From Dyella jiangningensis (GTDB lineage: Bacteria; Pseudomonadota; Gammaproteobacteria; Xanthomonadales; Rhodanobacteraceae): a stretch of 64,000 bases of DNA. The position numbers and the translations under genes were made by a program. Numbering within the stretch: position 1 is the first letter of the stretch; each line of letters opens with the position of its first letter. The notes below the pieces were generated by a model. The model had not been told where the DNA came from. It saw only the letters and a list, made by a program, of their open reading frames with translations, and did not search any database. Location: contig CP007444.1 of the NCBI GenBank assembly GCA_000632805.1, forward strand, positions 4,018,772 to 4,082,771. Reading direction: 5' to 3'. Below are positions 29,501 through 36,267 of this stretch, piece by piece.

Positions 29501-30924
29501 CCGATTACACCGCCCAGGCCGGTGCCGTTGACCTTGTTCTCTACCGTGGCAACGATGTTGTGCAACGTGCCTTCCACCGGCGGCAGCACCGTGGCAGCTA
29601 CGCCATTGAGCGGCGTATTGGCCGTAGCGGTGCCGACAACGCGATTCACCGTGCCGTTGATTCCGTCCACGGTGCCAGTGAGCCCGGACAACACCACGCC
29701 ACCTTGCCCGGCGCTGCCCGTCGCTCCCGCCAACGTGGTCGCGACGCTATGCAGGCTGCTTTCGACCGGCTGCAGCACCGTGGCCACAGTGCCGCCCAGC
29801 GGCGTGTTTGCCGTTACGGCACTCGCAACGCTGTTGAGCGTGTGATCGAGGCCATCGACCGTCGTCGGCAAGCCGGACACGATGCCACCCACGCCGTTGC
29901 CCTGCACACCACCCAAACCAGAGCCGTTCGCTACGCCAGACACCGTCGTCGCGACGCTGTGCAGGCTGCTCTCGACCGGCTGCAGCACGGTGGCTACCGT
30001 GCCGCCCGATGGCGTCTTGGCCGTGGCGGCACTCGCTGCGCTGTTGAGCGTGTGGTTGAGTCCATCGACTGTTGCGGGAAGTCCAGCCACCGCGCCGCCG
30101 ACGCCCGCGCCGAGGTGAACGTTCACGTCGGCATCGACACGCGGAAGCACAGGAGCAACCGCCACCCCGGCATGCACATGCACATCGGCAAGCTCACTGC
30201 CACCGATGCCCACCTGGGCATGTGCCGTCGCATCCACGGCGGGCGCGGATGCGTTCGGCGCGGCAATGTGCACCAGGCCGTCGGCGCCAAGCTGCAACGC
30301 GTCGGGGTGACCCTCCTGCAGTGCGCTGGCGGTGCCCAACTGCGTCGCCAACACCACGGGGCGTTGCCGATCGGCCACTTCATTGCCGGCCGTAACCACG
30401 GCCGCCGCGCGTCCCTGCCCTGCGGCGAGATCCACGCCAGCGACCTGTGACAGGAGCGATTGCGCATTCGGGCGAACGACATCGAAAGGGAGGTTTGCTG
30501 GCAGCGCACTGACTGGCACAGCGATCGCGCGCGCAACGGCTCGCATTTTCATGCCGCCCGCCGATGCTCGCACAACGGTAGCGACACGCCCTGTTGCTGC
30601 AGCAGGTCCAGGGAGCGCAGCGAGCGCAGGCGGCGCGGTAGCGGCTGCGCCCGGGGCGGCCACGGCAATGGCGGTCGATGCGGGATGCTCATATTTGGCG
30701 ACCAGCGCTTGCAGGTCGTCCAGCTTGCGGTCATCGCTCGATTGCGCATGGGCGGTGACGTGGTAACCCATGGCGCCAAGGCACAGGCAGTTCAGGAGCA
30801 AGACTCGCGCTATCGGCGCAACAGCTCCATGCGTCTTGCGCTGCCTGCGTGCCGGTGACAATTCCGAAGCGGGTACGAAAGCGCAGCGGCTCTCTGACCA
30901 TACGAGGCGGTAGATGCGGTTCAT
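26533..30924 (-). CDS. Trimeric autotransporter adhesin (YadA/Hia type)
   Basis: 1463 residues. It begins with an extended signal peptide region (MNRIYRLVWSESRCAFVPAS) typical of large trimeric adhesins. An Ala-rich region follows, then about six 70-80-residue repeats (TVDG...TANTPL.G...PVE..LH..ATTV), then head repeats (AVAVGNGATASANNSVAIGA) and necks (RQITNVAAGTAATDAVN). The last 80 residues are a YadA anchor (AGVAAGMAMAGLPQAY through VAIGAGMQW). ATG 30924 is chosen for the signal region and the AAGGGGA site; an extension to 31029 would place 35 residues before it. Four phased repeats lie upstream, and tpgA follows. Role: surface attachment, receptor unknown. Confidence 0.92.
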   Translation of the reverse strand: MNRIYRLVWSESRCAFVPASELSPARRQRKTHGAVAPIARVLLLNCLCLGAMGYHVTAHAQSSDDRKLDDLQALVAKYEHPASTAIAVAAPGAAATAPPALAALPGPAAATGRVATVVRASAGGMKMRAVARAIAVPVSALPANLPFDVVRPNAQSLLSQVAGVDLAAGQGRAAAVVTAGNEVADRQRPVVLATQLGTASALQEGHPDALQLGADGLVHIAAPNASAPAVDATAHAQVGIGGSELADVHVHAGVAVAPVLPRVDADVNVHLGAGVGGAVAGLPATVDGLNHTLNSAASAATAKTPSGGTVATVLQPVESSLHSVATTVSGVANGSGLGGVQGNGVGGIVSGLPTTVDGLDHTLNSVASAVTANTPLGGTVATVLQPVESSLHSVATTLAGATGSAGQGGVVLSGLTGTVDGINGTVNRVVGTATANTPLNGVAATVLPPVEGTLHNIVATVENKVNGTGLGGVIGSVGNGGLGGNATSPIPAMADGVTGTVTGIVGAATARTPLAGTVSAALQPVAGAVHGVVSTVADAGNGAGLGHALGGALSGGSAGGIGGNGGVVLAGLTGTVDGVTGAVNRIAGTATANTPLNGVAAAVLPPVEGTLHNVVATVENTANGTGLGGVLGSVGNGGLGGNATSSLPATVDGVTGTVGSIVGTATAGTPLAGTATSILQPVAGALHDVATTAAGTSSGSGLGNVLGGTGGGKLASDVGHTVNDTVAAVGNVLKTVSNGSNGGLLNVGSNLTPVTGDVVTTVNDVVGATTQTLGSTLGGSSGAGLLGSMPVLSNVMSSVSSPATSAMPQAVPVVPPPSATPTGLIVGNGGVIGTANTLLGTTENSLFNNTNGYVTNGGLQVNAANFTQGYATVNALGLPLVNLTPAGSVLTTTGGTTLGGTGINSHLTLIGAVKSDSYITNINNGAAGGIAGLLLPSSAPAWASTCLNVLGVVQEQCWAVNAAQDYQVLMGDGASANGSKEVVIGTNASHTLAAQTAASAFPGTGTNDPNNPTGVPTADYAARLGHSVVIGDDASGTANAQTIIGAEATASAANSVALGYQSSASRGAQTSYSAYGLIAPQTSAGEVSVGSAGKERQITNVAAGSAPTDAVNVAQLQGVAITAGNAVQYDDATRGTVTLAGTASTDGGATNGTLLTNLHQGAISVASTDAINGAQLWHWTQDTTNVYSNYSLYNAIKNISPINNPGGGVKYFAVNSTLADAAASGTNGVAVGPVASASGTNAVAVGNGATASANNSVAIGAGSVADRANTVSVGSAGNARQITNVAAGTAATDAVNLGQMQASINTSQQGTVRYDSNTDGSVNYGSVTLGNGSGATTVHNVASGVATTDAANVGQLNAGMQQATNWANAYTDQRVGQLNSQIQSVGHRADAGVAAGMAMAGLPQAYEPGRSMAAVSAGSFRGESSIAIGVSAISQGGRWVYKLSGSADTRGDAGVAIGAGMQW
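28780..30095 (-). repeat. Six ~210-245-bp repeats in the adhesin stalk
   Basis: The coding sequence repeats a unit of 63-82 residues with core (T/A)(V/A)DG...T..TP..G, PV...LH and GLG..GG. Copies 3 and 5 are closely alike. This is a glycine- and valine-rich stalk of a kind I do not recognise as a named domain. Confidence 0.7.
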
Positions 30925-31027
30925 CGAGATGTCCCCTTGTGGCTTCGGCCGCGCATGACGGCGGCGTCGGCAGTCCGTGAGAGCGAGAAGCGCGCACGTC
31001 GCTGTGCAGCGCCCCTGCTTGGGGTTC

Positions 31028-31033
31028 ATTACA
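31028..31033 (-). promoter_or_regulatory. Candidate -10 box of the adhesin promoter
   Basis: On the minus strand TGTAAT (31033-31028) lies about 30 bases downstream of the most proximal 21-bp-phased repeat, with no good -35 box. This fits an activator-dependent promoter. It is inference from spacing only. Confidence 0.35.
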
Positions 31034-31061
31034 TCGATGCGCGATGCGCGCGAATGTCCCT

Positions 31062-31132
31062 ATCCGGCAGCGCAATAGGTTTATCCGGCAAGACGGGGAG
31101 CAAATACGGCAACCGCGTATGCAAATCCGGCA
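31062..31132. promoter_or_regulatory. Four ATCCGGCA direct repeats at exact 21-bp intervals
   Basis: ATCCGGCA occurs at 31062-31069, 31083-31090 and 31125-31132, with ATACGGCA at 31104-31111. Every step is 21 bases, two turns of the helix, so all sites face the same side of the DNA. The array lies between the AraC-family gene and the adhesin gene, upstream of the adhesin. It is probably the operator for the AraC protein. Confidence 0.75.
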
Positions 31133-31170
31133 AGTCGCATGCGGCCGCCGGCCGATGCCGATCGAACGGC

Positions 31171-32148
31171 TCAGGCTGCTTCAAATGGCGGCGCGCGCAT
31201 CAGCGTGTCGCGGGGACGTTCACCGAACACGCGCCGGTAGTGATCGGCGAAGCGCGACAGGTCCCACAAGCCGCAGCTGAGCGCCACGGACTTCACCGAT
31301 TTGCGGCTCGCGTCGGAAAGGGTGAGGTTCTTGCACGCCGTGCACAGGCGCAGCATCGAGAGATAGCGGTTGGGCGAAACGCCCAGGAGATCCTCGAATG
31401 CGTAACGCAGCGCGCGTTCGCTCACGCCTGCGGCATTGCACAGATCCGTGATGTAGATGTCGCGCCTGAGGTTGTTGCGCATGAATTCTTCGGCGCGTTG
31501 CATTACCAGATAGTGCGTGCGACGACCGCGCGAGCACGAGGGACGATCCTCCGCGCGGGCAGACAGCCCCGCAAGCAGGTGCTCGTCCAGAAGCGCGTCG
31601 ACGTCGTGGTCCCTGAGGCTGCCTGTGGGGTGCGTTTCGCTGCCGAGTACACCATCACGCACCGCATCCCACGCCTGTCGCGACGCTTGCGAGCGGACAT
31701 CATCGCCCAGCCCGAACAGGGCAATGAGGCGCGAAGGCAATTCCGGCTGCAAAGGCTTGAGGCTCTGGTACCTCCGCTGCAGTCGCGCGTGTGGCACCAG
31801 CACGACACTGACATGCGTACCTGGCGCCAGCATGAATTCGCTGATGCCCTCCGGCAGCACGGTGAAGGCCATTCCTGATGAGAGCATCGTGCCGTGGCAC
31901 CAACTTGGCGTGTCGGTGTAATGCAGGTAACCGACCAGGCACCAGCCCGCCGGCAAGGCAAATCGTCCCCTGAACGGAAAGCCAAGCTCTCCGCTGCAGA
32001 AAATGGCCTCGTCGTATCCCTGTGCATCGATGCGGGCGCGAGGTCCCTGTTTCCCCAACAGGATGACCTCAAGTTCGCAGATCTTCAGAACTCCACAAAG
32101 CTTCACCAGGTCGGGCGAGTGCAATCCCTCGATGTGCTCGACTGCCAT
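31171..32148 (-). CDS. AraC-family transcriptional regulator
   Basis: 325 residues. The last ~100 residues hold two helix-turn-helix motifs (ITDLCNAAGVSERALRYAFE and ALSCGLWDLSRFADHYRRVF), with the signature LLGVSPNRYL between. The N-terminal part is a beta-rich sensor (FRGRFALPAGWCLVGYL, MLAPGTHVSVVLVPH). ATG 32148 is preferred over TTG 32196 because AGGGGG lies just before it. The gene sits directly upstream of, and on the same strand as, the trimeric adhesin, with the phased repeats between them. It is the likely local activator of adhesin expression. Confidence 0.9.
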   Translation of the reverse strand: MAVEHIEGLHSPDLVKLCGVLKICELEVILLGKQGPRARIDAQGYDEAIFCSGELGFPFRGRFALPAGWCLVGYLHYTDTPSWCHGTMLSSGMAFTVLPEGISEFMLAPGTHVSVVLVPHARLQRRYQSLKPLQPELPSRLIALFGLGDDVRSQASRQAWDAVRDGVLGSETHPTGSLRDHDVDALLDEHLLAGLSARAEDRPSCSRGRRTHYLVMQRAEEFMRNNLRRDIYITDLCNAAGVSERALRYAFEDLLGVSPNRYLSMLRLCTACKNLTLSDASRKSVKSVALSCGLWDLSRFADHYRRVFGERPRDTLMRAPPFEAA

Positions 32149-32297
32149 CGTTGCCCCCTGAGGCAAGTCATTCCCTTTTTTTAAAGCCGGCAACAAAGCC
32201 CTTGCGCGTAAAACATCCGCATTAGAAAAGTCGTTGAGCCACAGTCAATGCACGTATTCGGCAAGAACTGCGTGTGAAGAAATTTTCACGCTTCGTG

Positions 32298-32313
32298 TGT
32301 GATGCATATCACG
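32298..32313. promoter_or_regulatory. CRP/Clp-like binding site
   Basis: TGTGATGCATATCACG matches TGTGA-N6-TCACA at 9 of 10 defined bases. It lies in the divergent region, 150 bases before the AraC gene start and 334 before flp, so it could serve either. In xanthomonads the related Clp protein binds this consensus. Confidence 0.65.
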
Positions 32314-32429
32314 TTCATAGCGGTAATTCATGCCGTTTTCGTGCAAACGATCATAGTCAGCGCCCGAAAGAATGTGCTTGCACCGCGAACAGCCAAGGAC
32401 AAGCTGCGCGGCACATCACGGGGGAGCCA

Positions 32430-32507
32430 ATGAAAGTCACATGCAAGGCAGAGGCGCTGACGCCTCGCATCAGCGACGCTCTCTGTCGCACGGACGTCCG
32501 TTTATAA
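32430..32507 (+). CDS. 25-codon leader ORF upstream of flp
   Basis: ATG 32430 has GGGGGAG 4 bases upstream, the best ribosome site nearby, and opens 25 codons (MKVTCKAEALTPRISDALCR...) ending TAA 32507. Two hairpins follow before flp. It may be a leader peptide or a small protein. The peptide shows no membrane span or codon run that would reveal a signal. Confidence 0.45.
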   Translation: MKVTCKAEALTPRISDALCRTDVRL

Positions 32508-32526
32508 CCTCTCCACGCGGTGAGCA

Positions 32527-32586
32527 CGCGCGCCTACTCCAAAAGCAATAGGCGCGCGATGAGCGCTTAGTGCCGGCGCTCGCCGG
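32527..32586 (+). promoter_or_regulatory. Tandem and overlapping hairpins in the flp 5' leader
   Basis: A perfect 10-bp stem, CGCGCGCCTA (32527-32536) with TAGGCGCGCG (32549-32558), has a 12-base loop. GAGCGC (32561-32566) can pair with GCGCTC (32576-32581). That structure overlaps an alternative, CCGGCG (32573-32578) with CGCCGG (32581-32586). Mutually exclusive stems after a leader ORF resemble attenuation, but no T-tract is present. Confidence 0.5.
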
Positions 32587-32646
32587 TCGATAGCCACAAG
32601 GAAAGTCCAACAACCGCAAAGGGACCCAGTCCCGAGGAGACGTGCC

Positions 32647-32826
32647 ATGAACAGCAAGATCCGCAACTTCCTGGTCGATGAGGACGGCATCACCGCATTG
32701 GAATACGGCATCCTGGCCGCACTCGTGGCCGCTGCTCTCGTAGCCGTGTTCGGCGACAGGCTGCAGAAATTCTTCACGGCGGTCTTCAACCTTCTCGACA
32801 CCAAGGCAGGCGTCACCTCGACGTGA
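32647..32826 (+). CDS. flp: Flp-type IVb prepilin
   Basis: 59 residues, the major pilin of the Tad pilus. The leader ends in EDG, with cleavage expected between Gly14 and Ile15. The mature start ITALEYGILAALVAAALVAV carries the conserved Glu at position +5 and the hydrophobic Flp helix. GAGGAGA is well placed before ATG 32647. A 67-base gap separates it from the prepilin peptidase gene, a common place for partial termination so that pilin is made in excess. Confidence 0.95.
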   Translation: MNSKIRNFLVDEDGITALEYGILAALVAAALVAVFGDRLQKFFTAVFNLLDTKAGVTST

Positions 32827-32893
32827 TGCAGGGCGTCGACGACGCTTTCCTGCCACACCGCCCGCACATGCAACGCAAGGACAGGGGACATCC

Positions 32894-33436
32894 ATGCTTG
32901 CGCTCTTCCCAATGCTCACGGTGCTGCTCGGCGCACTGGTGATCGTCAGCGACCTGCACGCGCGCCGCGTTCCCAATGCGTGGCTGCTCAGCGCGCTGCT
33001 GGTCGCCGTAATTGTCCAGATCGCAGGCATGGTCACGGGCGAGGCGAGGCCGCTTGGTCCGCCTTTGCTCGGCCTGGTGCTTGGCCTCGCGGCGATGCTG
33101 CCGTTCCACCTGTACGGATGGATGGGAGCGGGCGATGTGAAGTTCTTCGCCACTCTGGGCTTCCTGCTCGGCGCCCCTGCGCTGCTGCCGGTGTGGATGC
33201 TGGGCAGCCTGCTTGCCGGGGCGCATGCCGTGCTTGTCCTGATGTCGCGTGATCCACGCGTTGCCTGCATGCCGCGCATCGCATGGACTCGTGATCGGCT
33301 GACAGCGACCGCTTGGTGGCAGCGCGTCTTGCATGCACGCGGCGGCCGCGCGGGGCTGCCTTACGCGGCCCATCTCGGCGTCGCCGCGATCATCGTGGCG
33401 ATGCATCCATCGCTCATACCCTGGAGCGTTGCGTGA
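32894..33436 (+). CDS. cpaA: Prepilin peptidase, TadV/CpaA type (A24)
   Basis: 180 residues, a polytopic membrane aspartyl protease that trims the Flp leader. The catalytic pair is visible: Asp20 in VSDLHARRVPN and Asp81 in GAGDVKFF. Length fits the short TadV/CpaA class, which lacks the methyltransferase domain of PilD. Its stop overlaps the GTG start of the next gene by 4 bases. Confidence 0.93.
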   Translation: MLALFPMLTVLLGALVIVSDLHARRVPNAWLLSALLVAVIVQIAGMVTGEARPLGPPLLGLVLGLAAMLPFHLYGWMGAGDVKFFATLGFLLGAPALLPVWMLGSLLAGAHAVLVLMSRDPRVACMPRIAWTRDRLTATAWWQRVLHARGGRAGLPYAAHLGVAAIIVAMHPSLIPWSVA

Positions 33437-33930
33437 ACGCGCGCACGCGCTGCCAGCGTCAGCGCCAGCGCGGCGTCGCCGCGATCGAGTTCGCGCTGGT
33501 TTTCATGCTCGGCATCCTGCCGCTGATCATGCTCACGATGACTGGGGTGCTGATCTTCGCCGCGAAGGAATCGCTCACCTTGGCCGCATCCGAAGGCGCA
33601 CGCGCGGCACTGCATTACGGCAACGCGACGCAACGCCAGACCTTCGCCTGCCAGGCCGCCCAGCAATCGATGCAATGGCTGCTCAACTTCACCGGGGAAA
33701 GCGTGGACTGCTCCGCGCCGCAATCGCCGGGTGGCAGCTACACGCCCATCGCGGTGTCGACCACCTCGCCCTGTCCAAGCAACGCCGCGGTGCAATGCAT
33801 GACCGTGGTCACCTCGTTCGACTACGACAAGCATCCATTCATCCCGGTCGCCTCGTCGGTCTATGGCTGGGTGATGAAATCGAACATGACCAGCTCAGCC
33901 ACTGTGCAGTTGGATATGGCGGGCGGCTGA
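33433..33930 (+). CDS. tadE: TadE-like minor pseudopilin
   Basis: 165 residues. An N-terminal membrane helix after GVAAIEFALVFMLGILPLIM is the TadE motif. The rest is a periplasmic domain with cysteines (FACQAAQQ, VDCSAP, CPSNAAVQC). The start is GTG 33433, in a GTGA overlap with the cpaA stop. TadE proteins are processed like pilins and are needed for pilus assembly. Confidence 0.9.
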   Translation: MNARTRCQRQRQRGVAAIEFALVFMLGILPLIMLTMTGVLIFAAKESLTLAASEGARAALHYGNATQRQTFACQAAQQSMQWLLNFTGESVDCSAPQSPGGSYTPIAVSTTSPCPSNAAVQCMTVVTSFDYDKHPFIPVASSVYGWVMKSNMTSSATVQLDMAGG

Positions 33931-33956
33931 CCATCAAGGAACGGAGACCACTCACG

Positions 33957-34955
33957 ATGCCCCACTTCGCCCGCATCGCCGCCATCTTGCTGGTGATCGT
34001 CGCCACGCTGCTGGCGCTGGCGGCTTTCAGCATGGGCCGGCGCGCTTCCGCCAACGCATCGGCGAACACGTCGCATGCGCCCACGCTCAGCGTGCTGCCC
34101 AAACCGGTCACCATGCACGTGGTCGTCGCCGCCCGCCGGCTGCCCGCGGGCCAACGCATCGATGCCAGCCAGCTGCGCCTGGCCGAGATGTCCACGCGCC
34201 CGGACGACAGCTTCGTCTCCATCGACGCGCTGGCCGGCCAGTTGCCGCGCGTGGACATTCCCGAAGGCACGGTGATCACGCCCACGCTGCTGTCCAATCC
34301 CGTCGCGATGCAACTGGCCGCGGGCGAACGCGCGATTGCCGTGCCCGTCGACGAAACCACCGGCGTCGGCAGCCGCGTGCTGCCCGGCGATTACGTCGAC
34401 GTGGTGCTGACGCTCAAGAGCGGCGAACCCGCTTCGTCCTTCGCCAGCACGAAGGAAGTGACGCAAAGCCGGCTGCTTGCTTCGCGCCTGCGAGTGCTCG
34501 CCTATGGTCCACGCGACCTGCCAGCCGTTGGCGTCGTCCATGGTGATGCCTCGGCGGCCAGCACCAAGAGCGAGCGCAATAGCGATGCGCCCACGCGCAC
34601 GGCGGTGCTCGCTGTACCGGTGGCCGACATCGATCCCCTCGTGCTCGGCGCCCAGAGTGGCAAGCTCTCGCTTGCCCTGCGCCATCCCGGTGACGATGGC
34701 GTGCCCACGCCACTGCTGTTCCCCACGGCACAGCCGGTGCTCTCGCCCGTCGCCAACCTCACGCCCGAACAGCGTGCGTGGCTGGCAGCGCCGGAAAACC
34801 GCGCCTACGCCGGCATCGACGAGCGCGGATTGGCCGGAACGCTGCGCGCCATCGCGCCGACGCCGTCGCTGCGGCACACGAGCGCGCCCACCATTGAAAT
34901 CGTGCGCGGCGCGGAGTCATCGCTGTCGCAGGCACAGAGGACGGCCATCCGATGA
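33957..34955 (+). CDS. cpaB: Flp pilus assembly protein CpaB/RcpC
   Basis: 332 residues. An N-terminal membrane anchor (IAAILLVIVATLLALAAF) is followed by a SAF domain (VVVAARRLPAGQRIDASQLR, VDIPEGTVITPTLL) and an RcpC-type domain (AIAVPVDETTGVGSRVLPGD). This periplasmic protein works with the secretin. ATG 33957 is 26 bases after tadE, and the stop overlaps cpaC in an ATGA junction. Confidence 0.93.
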   Translation: MPHFARIAAILLVIVATLLALAAFSMGRRASANASANTSHAPTLSVLPKPVTMHVVVAARRLPAGQRIDASQLRLAEMSTRPDDSFVSIDALAGQLPRVDIPEGTVITPTLLSNPVAMQLAAGERAIAVPVDETTGVGSRVLPGDYVDVVLTLKSGEPASSFASTKEVTQSRLLASRLRVLAYGPRDLPAVGVVHGDASAASTKSERNSDAPTRTAVLAVPVADIDPLVLGAQSGKLSLALRHPGDDGVPTPLLFPTAQPVLSPVANLTPEQRAWLAAPENRAYAGIDERGLAGTLRAIAPTPSLRHTSAPTIEIVRGAESSLSQAQRTAIR

Positions 34956-36256
34956 ATCGCACGCAGGCTTCCATCGCCGGTTCCCTTCTGCTGTTGCTGT
35001 TCGTCCATGCGGTCGCGACTACCAGCGACGCCGGCCTGGTGCTGCAAGTGCATGAGCAACGTCCGTGGCATTTGCCGACGGAGATCGAGCGCGTCGCGAT
35101 CGCCGATCCTTCGGTGACCGACATCGTCATGCTCAAGGGCGAGCGCGATGCCTTGCTGGTCGGCAAAAAGCCCGGCGAAACCACCTTGCTGCTGTGGTAT
35201 CGCGGGCAGGCCACGCCACAGCGCATGAGCGTGCAGGTGCGCAGTGCCGCGCAGGCGCAACTGCAGGGCGATACCGGCCTGCAACTCACCGTGCAGGACA
35301 ACGAAGCCGTGTTGCGTGGCCAGTCCGCCAGCATGCTCGACCATGCGGCTGGCGTGGCCGCGGCGCAGAACGCGGTGGGTGACAAGGGCTCGGTGGTCGA
35401 TGCCGCCAGCGTCGCCGGCAGCGGGGTGGTGCAGGTGGATGTGAAGGTGGTGGAGTTCGACAAGACCGCGATGAGCCAGATCGGCCTCAGCTTCAACGCG
35501 GTGAACAACGGCTTCCGCTACGGGTTCACTTCGCCGCTATCCAACGCTGGCGCGTCGTCAGACAGCGCCATTTCCTCTGCCTTCAATCTCGTGCTGGGAC
35601 ACGCCAGCGCCGACGGCCGACACGTGTGGAACGCCAACCTCGATCTTCTGCAGAGCGATGGCATGGCACGCGTACTGGCCGAACCGACGCTGGTGGCGTT
35701 GTCGGGCCAGAGCGCCAGCTTTCTGTCCGGCGGCGAACTGCCGATTCCCGAGCCGCAGGGCCTGGGCACCACCACCATCATCTACAAGCCATTCGGCATC
35801 GGTCTCACGGTGACGCCCACGGTGCTCGCGCCCGACCGCATCGCGCTGAAGGTGGCGCCCGAGGCCAGCGATCTGGACTACGCCAACGCGGTGGTACTCA
35901 ATGGCATTTCGGTGCCGGCCATCACCACGCGTCGCGCCGACACCACGGTGGAACTGGGCGACGGCGAAACCTTCGTCATCAGCGGACTGGTGAGCCAGGC
36001 CATCAGCAGCCAGGTCGACAAGATCCCCCTGCTGGGCGACATCCCGGTGCTGGGCGCGTTCTTCCGTGACCTCAAGTACAAGCGCGAGGACAAGGAACTG
36101 GTGCTGGTGGTGACGCCGCACCTGGTGCGGCCGCTTGCGCGCGGCACGCGCATACCGCTGCCCGGCGAGCGCGAAGAAAAGAACAACCTCCCCGTCTGGG
36201 GCTCTTGGCTGCTCAATCCCGCAGGCTCTGACCAGCTGCCGGGTTTCTCGCGCTAA
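34952..36256 (+). CDS. cpaC: Tad secretin CpaC/RcpA
   Basis: 434 residues, the outer-membrane pore of the Tad pilus. After a signal peptide comes the pilus-secretin N-terminal domain (IERVAIADPSVTDIVMLKGE, LLVGKKPGETTLLLW). The secretin core follows (VQVDVKVVEFDKTAMSQIGL, VLAEPTLVALSGQSASFLSG, GDIPVLGAFFRDLKYKREDK). It ends LVLVVTPHLVRPL, as typical. ATG 34952 overlaps the cpaB stop by 4 bases. Confidence 0.95.
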   Translation: MNRTQASIAGSLLLLLFVHAVATTSDAGLVLQVHEQRPWHLPTEIERVAIADPSVTDIVMLKGERDALLVGKKPGETTLLLWYRGQATPQRMSVQVRSAAQAQLQGDTGLQLTVQDNEAVLRGQSASMLDHAAGVAAAQNAVGDKGSVVDAASVAGSGVVQVDVKVVEFDKTAMSQIGLSFNAVNNGFRYGFTSPLSNAGASSDSAISSAFNLVLGHASADGRHVWNANLDLLQSDGMARVLAEPTLVALSGQSASFLSGGELPIPEPQGLGTTTIIYKPFGIGLTVTPTVLAPDRIALKVAPEASDLDYANAVVLNGISVPAITTRRADTTVELGDGETFVISGLVSQAISSQVDKIPLLGDIPVLGAFFRDLKYKREDKELVLVVTPHLVRPLARGTRIPLPGEREEKNNLPVWGSWLLNPAGSDQLPGFSR

Positions 36257-36267
36257 CGGGGCCCATC

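Noticed and set aside
27391..30450. Plus-strand frames opposite the adhesin
   Set aside because: Antisense shadows of a repetitive coding sequence.
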